Shown here: positions 12,801 to 26,200 of the stretch, piece by piece
How positions within the stretch are numbered: position 1 is the stretch's first letter
Layout of the letters: every line of letters begins with the position of its first letter
Assembly (NCBI RefSeq): GCF_001039355.2
Contig: NW_019775402.1
Location: forward strand, 416,080 to 480,079
DNA length: 64,000 bases
Direction: 5' to 3'
From: Lingula anatina
Lineage: Eukaryota; Brachiopoda; Lingulata; Lingulida; Lingulidae
The notes under the pieces: model-generated
Seen by the model: only the letters and a program-made list of their open reading frames with translations
Told to the model about the DNA's origin: nothing
Database searches by the model: none
Made by a program: the position numbers and the translations under genes

Positions 12801-13799
12801 ACAATTAAATTTTTAGGACAGCAAGAGAGGAAGAGAGAGAAAATGCCCCACATTGAAAGATATTCAATAATAGAGAAGAGAGACAAAAGGTCAAATAAAA
12901 ATAGCAAACTATATATTTCAGGTGTATATAAAAAGATTAAGGAAGACCAGTAAATTTTTAGCCCAACAGAGAAAGTAAAAATGGGTGCACCTTGTTTCTG
13001 AACATTTATTGAAGTCATCTGTAATATGCAAAGATCTTTGGGTCCATCAGATTGCATGTGTTCAAGTACTGTAAAAATGCACAAGGTAATGCCAACGGAC
13101 CAGTACGCAATTAGAAATGTTGCTAGACACATTGACATTCAATCAGGGTCAAAAGGACAATGCATTTGAGAGGCAATTAAGATTAATTGCTTATAATTAT
13201 GGGCGAAAAAAATCTGTTGTGTAGTATTTTTTATGGAAATGAAACATCAGTGGTTGGATTTAATTTGTCACTGCTTAGGTGTTGATTGGCAACAGTTGCT
13301 GTTGGATTTGTCAGACAGATCTCTTAATTGTCGGAAGATATCCACACGCACATACGTGAAGTGTCACTCACACACAAATGTGTGTGTGTGTGTGTACTGT
13401 GTATATACAAATTCATGGAAAATTAATTGGTCATAGAAAGATAGGCATGCAATTGTGAAAAAAAATGAATGAATACGAATACATGTGTATGCACACATGC
13501 ATGCACACATGCATACTATGATAATATGTACAGTATCTGTACAGTATCTGCCTCAGCTCTCAAAAAATTCTGTCTCCCACAGTCTACTTGCAGTGCTATC
13601 TACCTGTTTTTCTGTTATCTTTTTTTATGTCCATGATATCAGTAAATTAGAAAGGGGACCTTTGATTCAGTTCAAGGAACAGATCACACCTGTCTTTTAA
13701 TTAAGCGAGTGTGGATGCCGTGATAAGAAATCTATTTTTTTCAATCATTGTTCATTAATCTGTGCACAATGTTTCACTGACAGATTTAAAGCATAAGGT

Positions 13800-13834
<35 letters not shown>

Positions 13835-16284
13835 AAAANNNNNNNNNNNNNNNNNNNNNNNNNNNNNNNNNNNNNNNNNNNNNNNNNNNNNNNNNNNNNN
13901 NNNNNNNNNNNNNNNNNNNNNNNNNNNNNNNNNNNNNNNNNNNNNNNNNNNNNNNNNNNNNNNNNNNNNNNNNNNNNNNNNNNNNNNNNNNNNNNNNNNN
14001 NNNNNNNNNNNNNNNNNNNNNTTTTTAATTAAAAAAGACTCGGACATGAGCCCAATCTACAATTAATGCTAAGTAAGTTATGAGAACTGGAAAAGATTTT
14101 GGACTAAAAGATTAGAACAAATTATTTTAACAGTTTCAATTTTCACTCTCAGTAAGATTTATCAGGGTGTAATCCTATTCCGACTTTGATTTTGGTGTTA
14201 CAGCTTCAGGAATTATTAACCATTCTGTGTTACTGTCAATGTGCATACGTATTGACTTACATTCGTGCATCTATGTAGGCAATACTTAGAAAAATCGTGA
14301 TTCACTCACGCAAATTGTATTGTGTAAACCAAATGCCTGTGGAAATTAGAAGGTACCATAATTAAAGGTACAGCTTGTTAGGCTATGGTATCGTTTTACT
14401 GTGATATGAAAGTCCTATCAATTTTCAGAATCTGAGATCAGGAGTGCGACTCCATTATTGTCAGCTGGTAGATTTGCTGACAGTTACATGTAATACACAG
14501 GCATTATTGAATAAATCTAGGACCAATGAATATAAAACAGGGTTGTGGATTCCAAATGCCTGTGGGTACTGTTGTTACATTTCATGATAAAGAAGAAGAC
14601 ATTTATCTTCTAATAAAAAGTCACATGTACTTTGGAAGTGCATATAAGTAGTGTGAAATACAGAAGTATTGTTTTCGTAAACAGTTTGTTTTGTGGAGAA
14701 TAACTTAACAATAACAAACACAAATAAGGCCAGTTATTTATTTATTTATTTATTTATTTTTATTTTTTTTTTGTTTTGTTAAGAAGATAGAACACGATGA
14801 TGGTCTTTGGAGGAAGAATAGTAGAATATTGATAATGATGTCATTATAGCTGAAAGTGGGAGGAAAGTCACTCATTCTGTTTATAAATGCTGGAGGTTTA
14901 GTCTGTGATTGGACATAATCAGAGGTGTAATACTTTGAATGAAGAATGAAGGAAAACTACACATTTGCTTTCTTCTTTGAAGGTGATTCTTGCATGGATA
15001 CAGTATAAACAAACAGCTAAAAAATTAAAAATATTGATTTTTCATTTATTTTTGTTTCATATCGTCAGACATTTGTGTGTTGGAAAGAAGTGAACATGTA
15101 AAGCTGAAAAAAAAAAACGTAGGTTGCTTGTCCACTCATTTCTCATGCAACGGGGTTGTAGTTAATAGCAGTCATTATTTCTTTGAGCAAAGTTTTTTAT
15201 CTCCGTCAATTACTCTCCAGGCATTTTTACTCTGAACCTTATTGATCAAGCCTGCTTGTTGGTTTTACGAGATCAATACTACTATACAGATGAGAGGCAG
15301 CCGGGTTAAAGCCTGTAGCGATGTACTAGTCCCATGGGGAATCGGATTTGAGAGAAAATTACTTAGTATTTCGAAGCAGTTCAAAAGAATGGCTGTCTGA
15401 TAAAAGAGGGGGTGTGTTTAGATGTGCAGTTATTTTTATGGGAATTATGTTTGAGAATAAATGGGAGTATTTTTTAAGAATGTTTCAAAGGAAGGTGTTA
15501 AAAAAGGTAGTATTTATTAAGGATCATCAGCTTGGGGATACTGATGATGAATTTCAAATAATGCTCATTTCCAACACTTTGATAATTTTGAGATTTACAA
15601 CATCACATAAAAAAGAAAGGAAGAAAAAAAATCTGATGCAAAAATTACATGCTTTTCAGAATCTTTCATTCACCTTTTTCCAGTATTGTCAACCAAATTT
15701 TGTATGGAGAAATGGAATTATTTTTCTTTATGTCATTTTCATTCACAAATAACCATATATTGAGTCAGGGAGAAAGGAAGATTATTTGCCACACATTAAA
15801 GATCATCTGGAAATGCTTTTGTAAATAATAATGATACATGTTTATGATGGTATGGTCTGATTGAATGAAGTAAATCTATTTCTGTTTCTGGCTTTTACAT
15901 TGATATATTTATATTTATGAACAAAATAGGCTCACTTAATTTAATGAACAGGAAAAACAGTGAAGTGTGTCAGTTTAAAAAAAAGCAACAAAAAAAAAAA
16001 AACAACAACAAAGGTATCACTTCATGAAAATGTAAATACTGGGGATAACACTTTGCTTGGATGACACAAGGAAACCTCAGAAAAATCAAAAGAACTGAAA
16101 AATAATGTTATTTTTGGATTAAGATACCTTACATCGGAAATCATTGACTGCATGAAAGGACTCGAACAGAGATGGCACATTGCCCTTGTTGTTTTGATGA
16201 CCTTTAATATGGTCTTTTACAACATTTCTATCATTTCAGTGAGTCTACTAGTAGGTGGGTAAATCCTACACTCACCTGATGTTA

Positions 16285-16336
<52 letters not shown>

Positions 16337-19300
16337 GAGACACACACATTCACACACAAACGTGTGCATACACACACATGCAGCAGTTTCTCGTGGCTTG
16401 AAACGATGTTCCCCATTACAAAGATGGTAATCTTGCTAAATCACCATAATTTCAGTAATTCTTGCTTTTATAAGAAATCACTCCATCTCCCATAATTTTT
16501 CACCAATTTTTTGTATAAACTTGCCAACTCAACACCAACAACAATATTCTTGCTAGTGTGTATGTCGAGTGTATAATTGTGATCAATAGATATCTTTTGC
16601 TAGGGCATTGAATTACTACGCTGTAATCATTGAAGTGAATGGTGAATGAAAGTGACAGAAACCAGCCTCAGCTGGAATAGATACAGAACATTTTATGATA
16701 TAAAAATAGGCTTTTTTTCATAGAAATCAATATTTTCCAAATCAGAGAAATGTTTGACTTCTTTAGAATCATAACTCAACCCTGTTGTCTGTCATATTTT
16801 GGTAGTACAAAATAAAGTGGCCTTTTTATTTCTCATTATTCTTCAGCTGATCCGTGATTTCAGCTATTGTTGATTTTTTATGTATCAAAAACAAGAATCA
16901 GGAACCAGGCCAGGCTAGAAAACAATTAGACCCCACATTATTTTAAAAAAATCAATGACCAGCAAGAGCTACTCATATCCCATAATACTCTTCACGGAAA
17001 AGTAAAACCACTGGTTTCATTAACTAAATATTTAGCGATATAATTAATTGGTATTGATCCATGTTGAGCTGTGAGTCATTCACATCATTTGTCCGGCTTT
17101 GTACTTTTCATATCAAGCAAAGTTTCTTCTTGACCTCTCATTTTTCTTTGGGTCAATCGCTCTGACTATAAGTAGCCATTGTGTTGCTCTCAAGGGAAGG
17201 GTCAAATGGGGTTTTAAAGCTGGAGATATATTCATAAAATTGATAACTCAATATCCGTGTGCAATTAAGATTTGGAGAGTTGAGCTGATTTTATGACCTG
17301 TGACTTGCTGAAACTGGTTTTAGAAACTTTCTGGTCAATACAGCTATATATTGATGAAAGTAGCATAGGATGTATCAGATGGTAAATTTTCTGCAAACGT
17401 CTTATGGCTTTTGAGAAATGTATAAATGAGAAGAAAAGTATTAGTAAGGGTGAAAAAATGACTGATGCTTGGGTATGATTTCTTGACTTGGATGCATTGT
17501 CTGCCTGAACAAATATGGATATCGAGTGGGAGAAGTAAATGTAACCCAGTAGTGTTGTTACAACACTTAATATAGCCTTTCAGTGTACACTGACATTTTT
17601 ATGGAAAAAAATTAAATGTTAGGAAAGAACTTTTTATGTCTAGCTATGAGAAATAAACTTTTTGGAGGTGAAAATATGTTATAGAAAAGCGTACTAATAA
17701 CTCAACACAATTAATAAAATTTGGAGTACACGAAACTATCTGATGAAATTTGAAACGTTTATCATGTTTGGAATGCACAGATATCTCTAAGCATTAGAGT
17801 ATTCAAATTGCATAGATTTTTTTTGTTCTAAAAGGTAGTTTTCTAGTCAAATGAATTTAACCTTCATTATCCAGTGCAGAATATCAGTTTCTTACTAAAA
17901 GCATTCAGTTGTTCAGCATATCAGTATCTGTAAATCCTGTGATCAATTTAGTGAAAAAAGGCTCTAACATCCTCGTCATGAAATCTATTTTCTGAACCAC
18001 ACAACGCCTGTGATAAACCGCAGATCATGTTTTTGAAAAAAATTACCAATAATTTGTGGTTAGTAGCTACAGATTTATGAAACTTGTTTTTATGTATGCT
18101 CATTGTCATGTTAGAGCGTTTTGACACGAAGATAGAATTATTTTTTCAACTGTAATTGGTGGCAAATTGTTTTTAGTGGTGACTGAAATCAAAATAGCAA
18201 ACAATTGTTTTCAGTATGGAAGATAAAGCACGAAATATAATGGGGATTGAAAAGCTGTTTTTTATTATTGATAAGTGACTAAATACTAAGTATGTGGAAA
18301 TCTACACCAGTCTTAAGAGATAGGTTGCATTATATGTGAGACGAAAAGCAAATCATAGAAATTTTACTTCCACTGATTAAATATATACAATTATCCCTTC
18401 GCTATTAGCAGGTTTAGTGGTGACTGATAGATAATTGCTGTGACTTACCTGGAATTGCACTCTTTTTCCTTGGTTCCATCAAACAAGGGCATATCTTTTA
18501 AAATGGTTTTAACTTTTAAGACTAGCTTAAAGAAGTAGACTGTTTGCTAGCTTGTATCCCCCCCCTTTGTTAATGGTTAATCAAGGTCCCATAGTGAGAT
18601 TATGTTTTTTTTTTTTTTTTTTTTTTTTTGGGGGGGGGGGGCTATTCTAAAAACTGTTCAAATGCCACTGGATACCCCCAATGACAGGTTTCATGACTGC
18701 TGTTCAGTGAAATGACCTTGAAAGCATGATAAATAAATAAAGTCATTTTGTTGTGAATCCTCATGAATCCTTGGTGGCTGATAAGATGGGTTAACTTAAT
18801 TGTATAGTTTGTAAGATGAGCTAATGGCATGATAGTCGGACAACACATAGCAGATCATACATAATGAAATTGAGTCAAATAAACTTATTCTTTGTCTGTG
18901 ACAGATCTTTTGACAAGTTTTCCTTGTCGGGCTTCTGCTGCTTTGAGTTGTGCATTTTTCAAAAGAAAGGCAAAATATTCATTTGAATCATGTTGTATGT
19001 TGTCCACTGACTTTGAGCCTTCATACTATTCCCACTTATTGCTTTAAGGCTCTTATCTGGTGCTGTTTAGTATAATTTTCAAGGCTTGTCCTGCATTTTG
19101 ATTTCCAGTTGTTGGCAACTGTGTCAAGCTACCACCTGGTGTTTGCTATATGAGGTTAAGGACTTTGACACGAGGTTCACAGTCAATACTTAGATTTAAA
19201 CCAGACAAGCTATGCAGTCAACAGCCTTCAGTTTAGGGAAAATTCAGAATAGGAGTACTTTTTTCTTAGAAGAAAGTACATGCTACTTCAGAGCAAAGAA

Positions 19301-22300
19301 TAACCAGATTACAGCATTGGTTTTTCTTAATTATCAAACCTGCTCTGTGAATTTCAACACAACAGGTGTTGCAAAACTGAATCACTGTATTTTATGGTAA
19401 CATTGTGATAATGAATTTCTGTTTTGGGTTGCTCAGAGTAGTTTTCTTTTTTATCATTATCATTCAACATGTAATTTTAAGCTTTTTCAAATGCCTCATT
19501 AGGCAAGAGATGGATTTAACTTTGGCCCCATTTGGGTTACACTAAATTGGGCAGAAACTAAATTTGAAGACAAAAACTAAATTTGAAGACATGCGATCGA
19601 AACTCCCTGGGGATAAACAGTAATGAAAAAATGCTTTTAAGTGCATTGGGACTCCTTTAACATATGTGCTGTGGTTTGGAGGAAATCCATTGCAGGCTGA
19701 AATATTTCAATCTTTGACATTCACTTCTTCCTGTCCCTGACTTGATGAGCCAATACATGCGTTTTTTGTTGAGAAAATCCAACTCGCCTCATTTGATTTA
19801 ATTACTTAGCATGGCCATCCATCATCGGAAAATTGTTTTATTATGTAGCATGGCTGACTTAATTTGATCGAGTTTCTCTGGGGTTTAATGCACAATTGAT
19901 GAGAGGGAAGTGTGTTAGATGTTTTATTGTGTTCAATGTTATGACCAGAACAATACATTGGGATTTGATTAAAATCTTTTGGCAATTGTATCTGTCATTT
20001 GCATTGTACTTGTCCATGATATTCACACTTACGTACCATTGTGTTGGTTGTGATGATGTGCCCTTTGTGAATCACATTTGTTGCATTGTGTTAGGTGTGG
20101 TGATGCAGTGGATGTGACTTCATCCAGAAACATTGTGTTAGATATGACAGTGTACTGTAGCATTGTGGTAGGTGTGACAATAGAGTTTAGTATTGTGTTA
20201 GATGTGATAATAGACTGTGGCATACTGTTAGACGTGACTGAATAGCATTGTGTTTGATGTGACAGTAGGCTGTGGCATTGTGTTAGGTGTGACAATAGAC
20301 TGTAGCATTGTGTTAGGTGTGGTGGTGCAGTAGATGGGACTTCATCTTTCAGCATGGTGTTAAATATGAAAGTGCACTGTAGTATTGTGTTGAGAGTGAC
20401 AGTGGGTTTGGTGTAAATCCATTCTGTAGAATTGTGTTTAGTGTGACAAACATTATATGTTACTGCACACTACCCTTGTGTTAGATATGACTGTGTCCTA
20501 TATAAGAAACCCTTGTAGCATCATTATGTTAAATGAAAAGAAATTGATTTAAAAACGCCCTAGCTGTGTGCCAGAGTATTCTGATTGTATTTCTGTTTGG
20601 TTTGTGATAAATAGACTCAAAACTATGACAAATTGTGTATTGTTCAGAAGAAAATATGGACACTTACAGAAATCTTTGATGGTAATAATGTTATACAATC
20701 ATGAGTGCATATTCATTGAGTACTTTCAGGTGGTATTAGTTATGAAACGAGTGCAATGAGGTCAAGTTTTTTGCCTTATGTGTTAGTGCTTTATTCAACA
20801 GAAGTGAACTTATTTATTCCAAATCATTTTTTTTTTCTGAACAGAACACTTTATTGCTATAATGAGGCAAACACATGGAGCACCCATTTGACCTTATTCA
20901 AAGGAAAAAAATGGAAAGGGATTACTATTTTAAGGTTTGAAAGTTTGAAGGTCATGGTCATTTTCATAAACGGTTTTAAATTTTTAAACCTAATGTTATA
21001 ATATGAGTTAAAAAATGATAAAGACATAATCCCTCTAGAAACTTTTTAAAAATATGTTTTACAATTCACTAGCATGACATGGAACATTTCATGACAACTA
21101 AAGACAGCATTGACATTCAGCCAATATATCCCATTGCCCTGTGCATGAACATTTCAAGTAAATATCTCTTAATGGTGTTGATGTATATTATGCAAGCTCA
21201 CGTAATGGATACACCACTTTTCATGGAGGCCATAAAGAGTGAACATTTTCGCTGTAAGCTGTGAAGAGATATTGTTTTAAACATCAAATATTAACCATAA
21301 GTAAACATCATGTGTGGGAATAATACAGGAGCTGTGAGAATCGATGCACATTACGTAAAGAGCCAAGTATTTTTTTACAATGTGGGTGAAGGATTACGAG
21401 GATGATGATTTTCTCTAGGTCCACATTTATTTATTCACATTAAAAGTGTTTTTCTGAATAGCGTTAGATATGGTTTTCCTGCAATTTGTGCAGTTGTATT
21501 TTTTAACACTGTAAATATGACTTCCCACCTTTAGTAAATTGTTTCTGTTACCAACAAATTTTTTATTGAGGTCATGGTTAACCCATCAAGATCAATGTAA
21601 TATGTTGATTTCATGACATCATGCATATACCATCTGTTTCAGTACTTTACTGTTCCAGTAGTGTTATCATGGGGTAAGATTGCATCAGTTCATGTAAGGC
21701 TTTAAGATTACTCCCCCACCCCCACCCCCAAAAATGTTTTATAAAATTCTAAAATGTCCATTCAAAACAAATACAATTTCAGATCATATCAAAAAGTGAA
21801 TCTGAAGTCCCTTAAAATGAAAAACCTTGAGTAAATTATGAATACATAGTAAATAAATTAGATAACAGTGTTTAAAATATATGAGAAATTACCTTTAACC
21901 TAATCAGTCGGGTTTCTCATGTTTATGACAAATTTAATAAGTAATCTCCTGAAACAAATTAGATCCCGAACTAAGGCAGTTCCTCATCACTATAACTTTC
22001 ACCTGGTGAATAAGGCAAACCGATTAATAAGGGATTATCAGATTATCAGATTATCAGAGGGAAAGATAAGGGGATTAACCTTAGATGTCCAAATCCGTGT
22101 CACAAACTTTTAGGAGCCATTCAGAATGAGGTAGGCCACAATAACTATTGCACACCAACTCAAGGGGGACTCTCGCTGAATGCAATCACATTAACAGACT
22201 AACAAGCCTCCTCCTGGCATTGAGTAGAATATAGAGAAGCTGGTGATGGGAGTATTTCAGGAACAAGAGGAGGCATATATTAGTCTGTTTATCTGATTGC

Positions 22301-23176
22301 ATTTCACAAGAGTCACTGCGTAGTTAGTCTGCACTTGCTATTGCGACCTAACTCCTTGTGAACTGTACCTGACTGAATTTGGCGAGGATAGTTCAGGTTC
22401 AGATTTTTACACTTTTTTGTTCTCCATAAGGCACTAAGTACAAACATTTTTTTTTTCTTTTCAATCTAATTTGAATTTATGATCAAATAAATATCAAAGC
22501 TGTGGAAGATCCATTGGGTGCTTTTTCACACTTTGTACACTTACTTGAAATGATAATATAAATGTTTCATATTCTTTAACCTAGGCTATTAAGGTATTTA
22601 TGACATTTACCTGGCAGCATGACACAACTTTTTTTATACACGTGGCATTTTATAGTGGAATCAAATCAGCCCCAAGATGATATGCAGTCAGTTACAACCC
22701 TGATTTTATTGCGTGTGGATTCAGAAAATGATCGCTTTAATTATCGCATAAAATGTTTCATGTTACCATAAACCAGTGATGATGTGATGAAATGACATTT
22801 TAAAAGGAAAATAGTGTCCTCTTGGTGATGACTTGTGTAAATCTTGCTGCAGATCGTGGAAAAGTGAATTTGAAACAAGAGAATAAGTGCATCATCAATC
22901 ATGGCTGACAGTTTCAAAATACGGGACTGCAGTACTTTAATTTTTGTTTTTTTTTTAATATGTTCAGGGTTAAATGTTTTGATCTTGGGTGGGTGCAGAA
23001 TTGGGTTGTTTTTGTGAGAACAATAGGAATACATATGAAAATGGTAAGAATGTGTCCTTTGGTTTCTTTTTGATGTCATTTTTAGAAAAATAAAAGCAGT
23101 GATTATTGATTCTGGATATAGACTTAGCTAAAATATATCTTTGTATTAAAATTGTTGAGATTGTTTCAAGAACAAC

Positions 23177-23229
<53 letters not shown>

Positions 23230-26200
23230 ACTCATTTTGAATTAAAATTGTTGAGATTGTTTAAAGAACAAATATTAAATGTGTGTTTGCATGTGTGTGT
23301 GTGTTTGTGTGTGTGTGTGCACATTTGTGAATAATGTAGCAGAAATTTTCTGGACGCTTTATAAATAGGAAAATCCTTTATAATGTCCAGACATATCACT
23401 ATTATTAGTTTAATAGGGTATCAGTCTAGTCATCTGCACCTGGCCAACAATACTTTGACCTCTTGTCACAGCTGACCATTGATGCCCCCCTTGACCTTAG
23501 GTCACTGTAGGTCAAATAGCTAGAGACAGCTGGACATGAATTGCCCATAAGTCTTTTGTTGCCCATTTGACATGTCGTAGGGGCCATATTTATGTTTCCC
23601 CTAAGACCTGTTGCATGACAGGTCTGGCAGTGAAAGTAACTGGTTGACACGCAAATCTGTTGTAGGCTGGATGATATATTGGGGTAAACTGTGATTCACC
23701 TGAGACCTGTTACATAACAGGTCTGGCATGAAAAAAATAGTGATTATGATTTGATTTTTTTTAAAGATGTAGAATGTTTTGCATGTCAAATGTGACAGTG
23801 GCATGGCTTAGGATGACTAGATGACAGTGTCAATGTGTCAGAGGCAATAGTGACGTGACGATTATTTAATACTGAAAATGGAATGGAACTAATGAATAAA
23901 AAGGGCAAATTACAAATTTACCACAGAAGATGAACTCTTTTTTGAAAAGAGTTGTTGGAAGGAAATGAGGTGTTTAAATGGTGTAATAAGAGTTACTGTA
24001 TTTTATCTGAGCATTGTCCTATTTATCACATTGTTTGTGTAGCATTATTACTTTATCTCTATATACACTGTCACAGCTGCTGTACTGAACCATTTGACGT
24101 ATTGACTTTGTTGACATTGAACTTTTGCAAATGCAATGGTATTGTCAGGTTAAATATTCCCAATGTCTTAATTGCAAAATCCATCACTCTTGCAATATCA
24201 TTTTGGTTTTCATTGTTATCTATGAAAACATATTTATTTATAAAATATTTATTATAGCAATATTTGTTTTAAATCTTTTCAGAATTTTTATTATAATTAA
24301 TTTTTAATCATTTATTTTAAAGACAATTTGCATTTAACTGAAGGGACCTCTGATTAAATCAGAGTTCTACTAAAAAAAAAAAAAAGGAAAAAAAGAAAAA
24401 AGTCACAGTGTGCAGAGAATTAGATGGCGAGTGGGAAAGTTGAATTTTCACTCTCCATGATGTAACATCACCCCATCTAGAATATCCATCCCCCAAAAGA
24501 TATGCAGTCTAAATTTGGTGAGATGTTTTGGATGAAGTTTGCTATCGAGTATATGTGTGCTGGGTCAGAAGCGTAACCTTTCCAGTCACAGATCAGCGGA
24601 GAAAAATCTCTAGGGGTTATTTACAGTAACTTATGACTTCTGTGCTTTATTGGTGTCTGTGGTAATTGGAAGGGGGGAAACGGGGAATTCTCAGAATTTT
24701 CGTTTTAATTCATGTAAGCTGTCACGGGAGGGATGGAAGACATCAGTGCGTGTGTTTGATCATTTTATTTATGTATTTTACATTTGCTTGTTACATCTTT
24801 GTTGTAAGTTGTGGCTCCCTACTGATTCAAGGTACTTTCTGGATTTTTTTCATTGAGTTTTTGCTGAGTATTTGGTGTTACTTACAGTGGCAGTCTTGAT
24901 TCCTAAACCAAACTGATATAGTACTTAAATGTTAATGTCCCCATTTCTTTTTCAGTGCTTAAGCAGTGAGCAAATACTTCATCACTTTTATATAAGTTTG
25001 AAAAGTTAATTTACTTCATTTTTTATACATAAAAGAAAGTTTATATTTGTGCATGCATGTTTGTTGTGTGTGTGCATGCATGCACTTGCTTATGTGTACA
25101 TGTATTTGTTTGTAGATGTGTGTATCCCTGCTTATGTGCACGTATACACAAGTATTAATTGAGAGTATTAAAAAGCAACATTTGCAACATTTCACATTAA
25201 CACCACTGTAAATTTGTGCGCACAGTTAAGCCTTTCTGCCCAAATTGGCCTCGTAGCATTTAACATACCACCCTTAACCTGCAGCATCTGATTTGTGAGA
25301 GACAGGTGTGAAGAAGAAAAAAAAATGTGCATGCTCAAATAACCGTTTACGATTATGGCTGACTGAGGGCATCTTGTTTACTCCCTTCTCTTCAAGGTTA
25401 CTATCTCACAACTGTAGTAAAAGGAAATGGGCTTTGTAGTAAAAAATAGGCATGAACAGGTAAAATTAGATTAGGAGATTAGTGAGAGGGAAAGGTGAAA
25501 GGTTTATTATAATTGCCACCAGGTGGACGTGGGAAGATGAGTTACCAAGACATCCCCAGAATGATAATTCCAAGTATTTATGTGGTTGGTGAATGGTTGG
25601 AATGTTGTGTCATTTCTGTAATATTTACCTGTAAATAGAATTGCATCATTATGTAAAGGAACTCGTAGAAACAAAAATAGTTTTAAATAGACTAGTGATA
25701 TTGAACCCTATGACAAATAATTTTGATTGTGAATATATTAAAGAGAAATTTGTGTATTTGTTTGGGTTATGAGAGAGATGGGACGGATTCATAGACTGAT
25801 ATCTTTGCAAAAGACAGTTCAGAATAGCTCCCACAGACTTTATCTAACTCATACAAGGCCAGCTTACATATGAAAACTACGATGCATTCACAATGAAACT
25901 ACCGTACTAGGTACAAATGTAGTTCAAAGTAACTGCTTGGGGACTCTCGCTGAATGCAGTCAGACAAAAAGATTAACACGTCGCCTCCTGCTGGTGAGTA
26001 GAATATAGAAAAGCTGTGGTTATACAAGTATGTTAGAAACAAGAGGCATGTTAATCTGTTGATCTGATTGCATTCAGCAAGAGTCCCTGAAGAGTTCATT
26101 GGAACTACACTGTACCTAGTGCGATAGTTTTCGTTGTGAAGACTTGGTGAGAACTAGACTCTGTAGTGCACTAAACACCCCCAGTGTCACAGCACCAGTC

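Noticed and set aside
15348-15752. 134-codon open frame in intron 1
   Set aside because: Does not begin with ATG, has Lys/Phe/Ile-rich AT-driven composition, and no recognisable domain or flanking splice logic.
23152-23334. Cys-Val repeat protein
   Set aside because: Translation of a (GT)n microsatellite.
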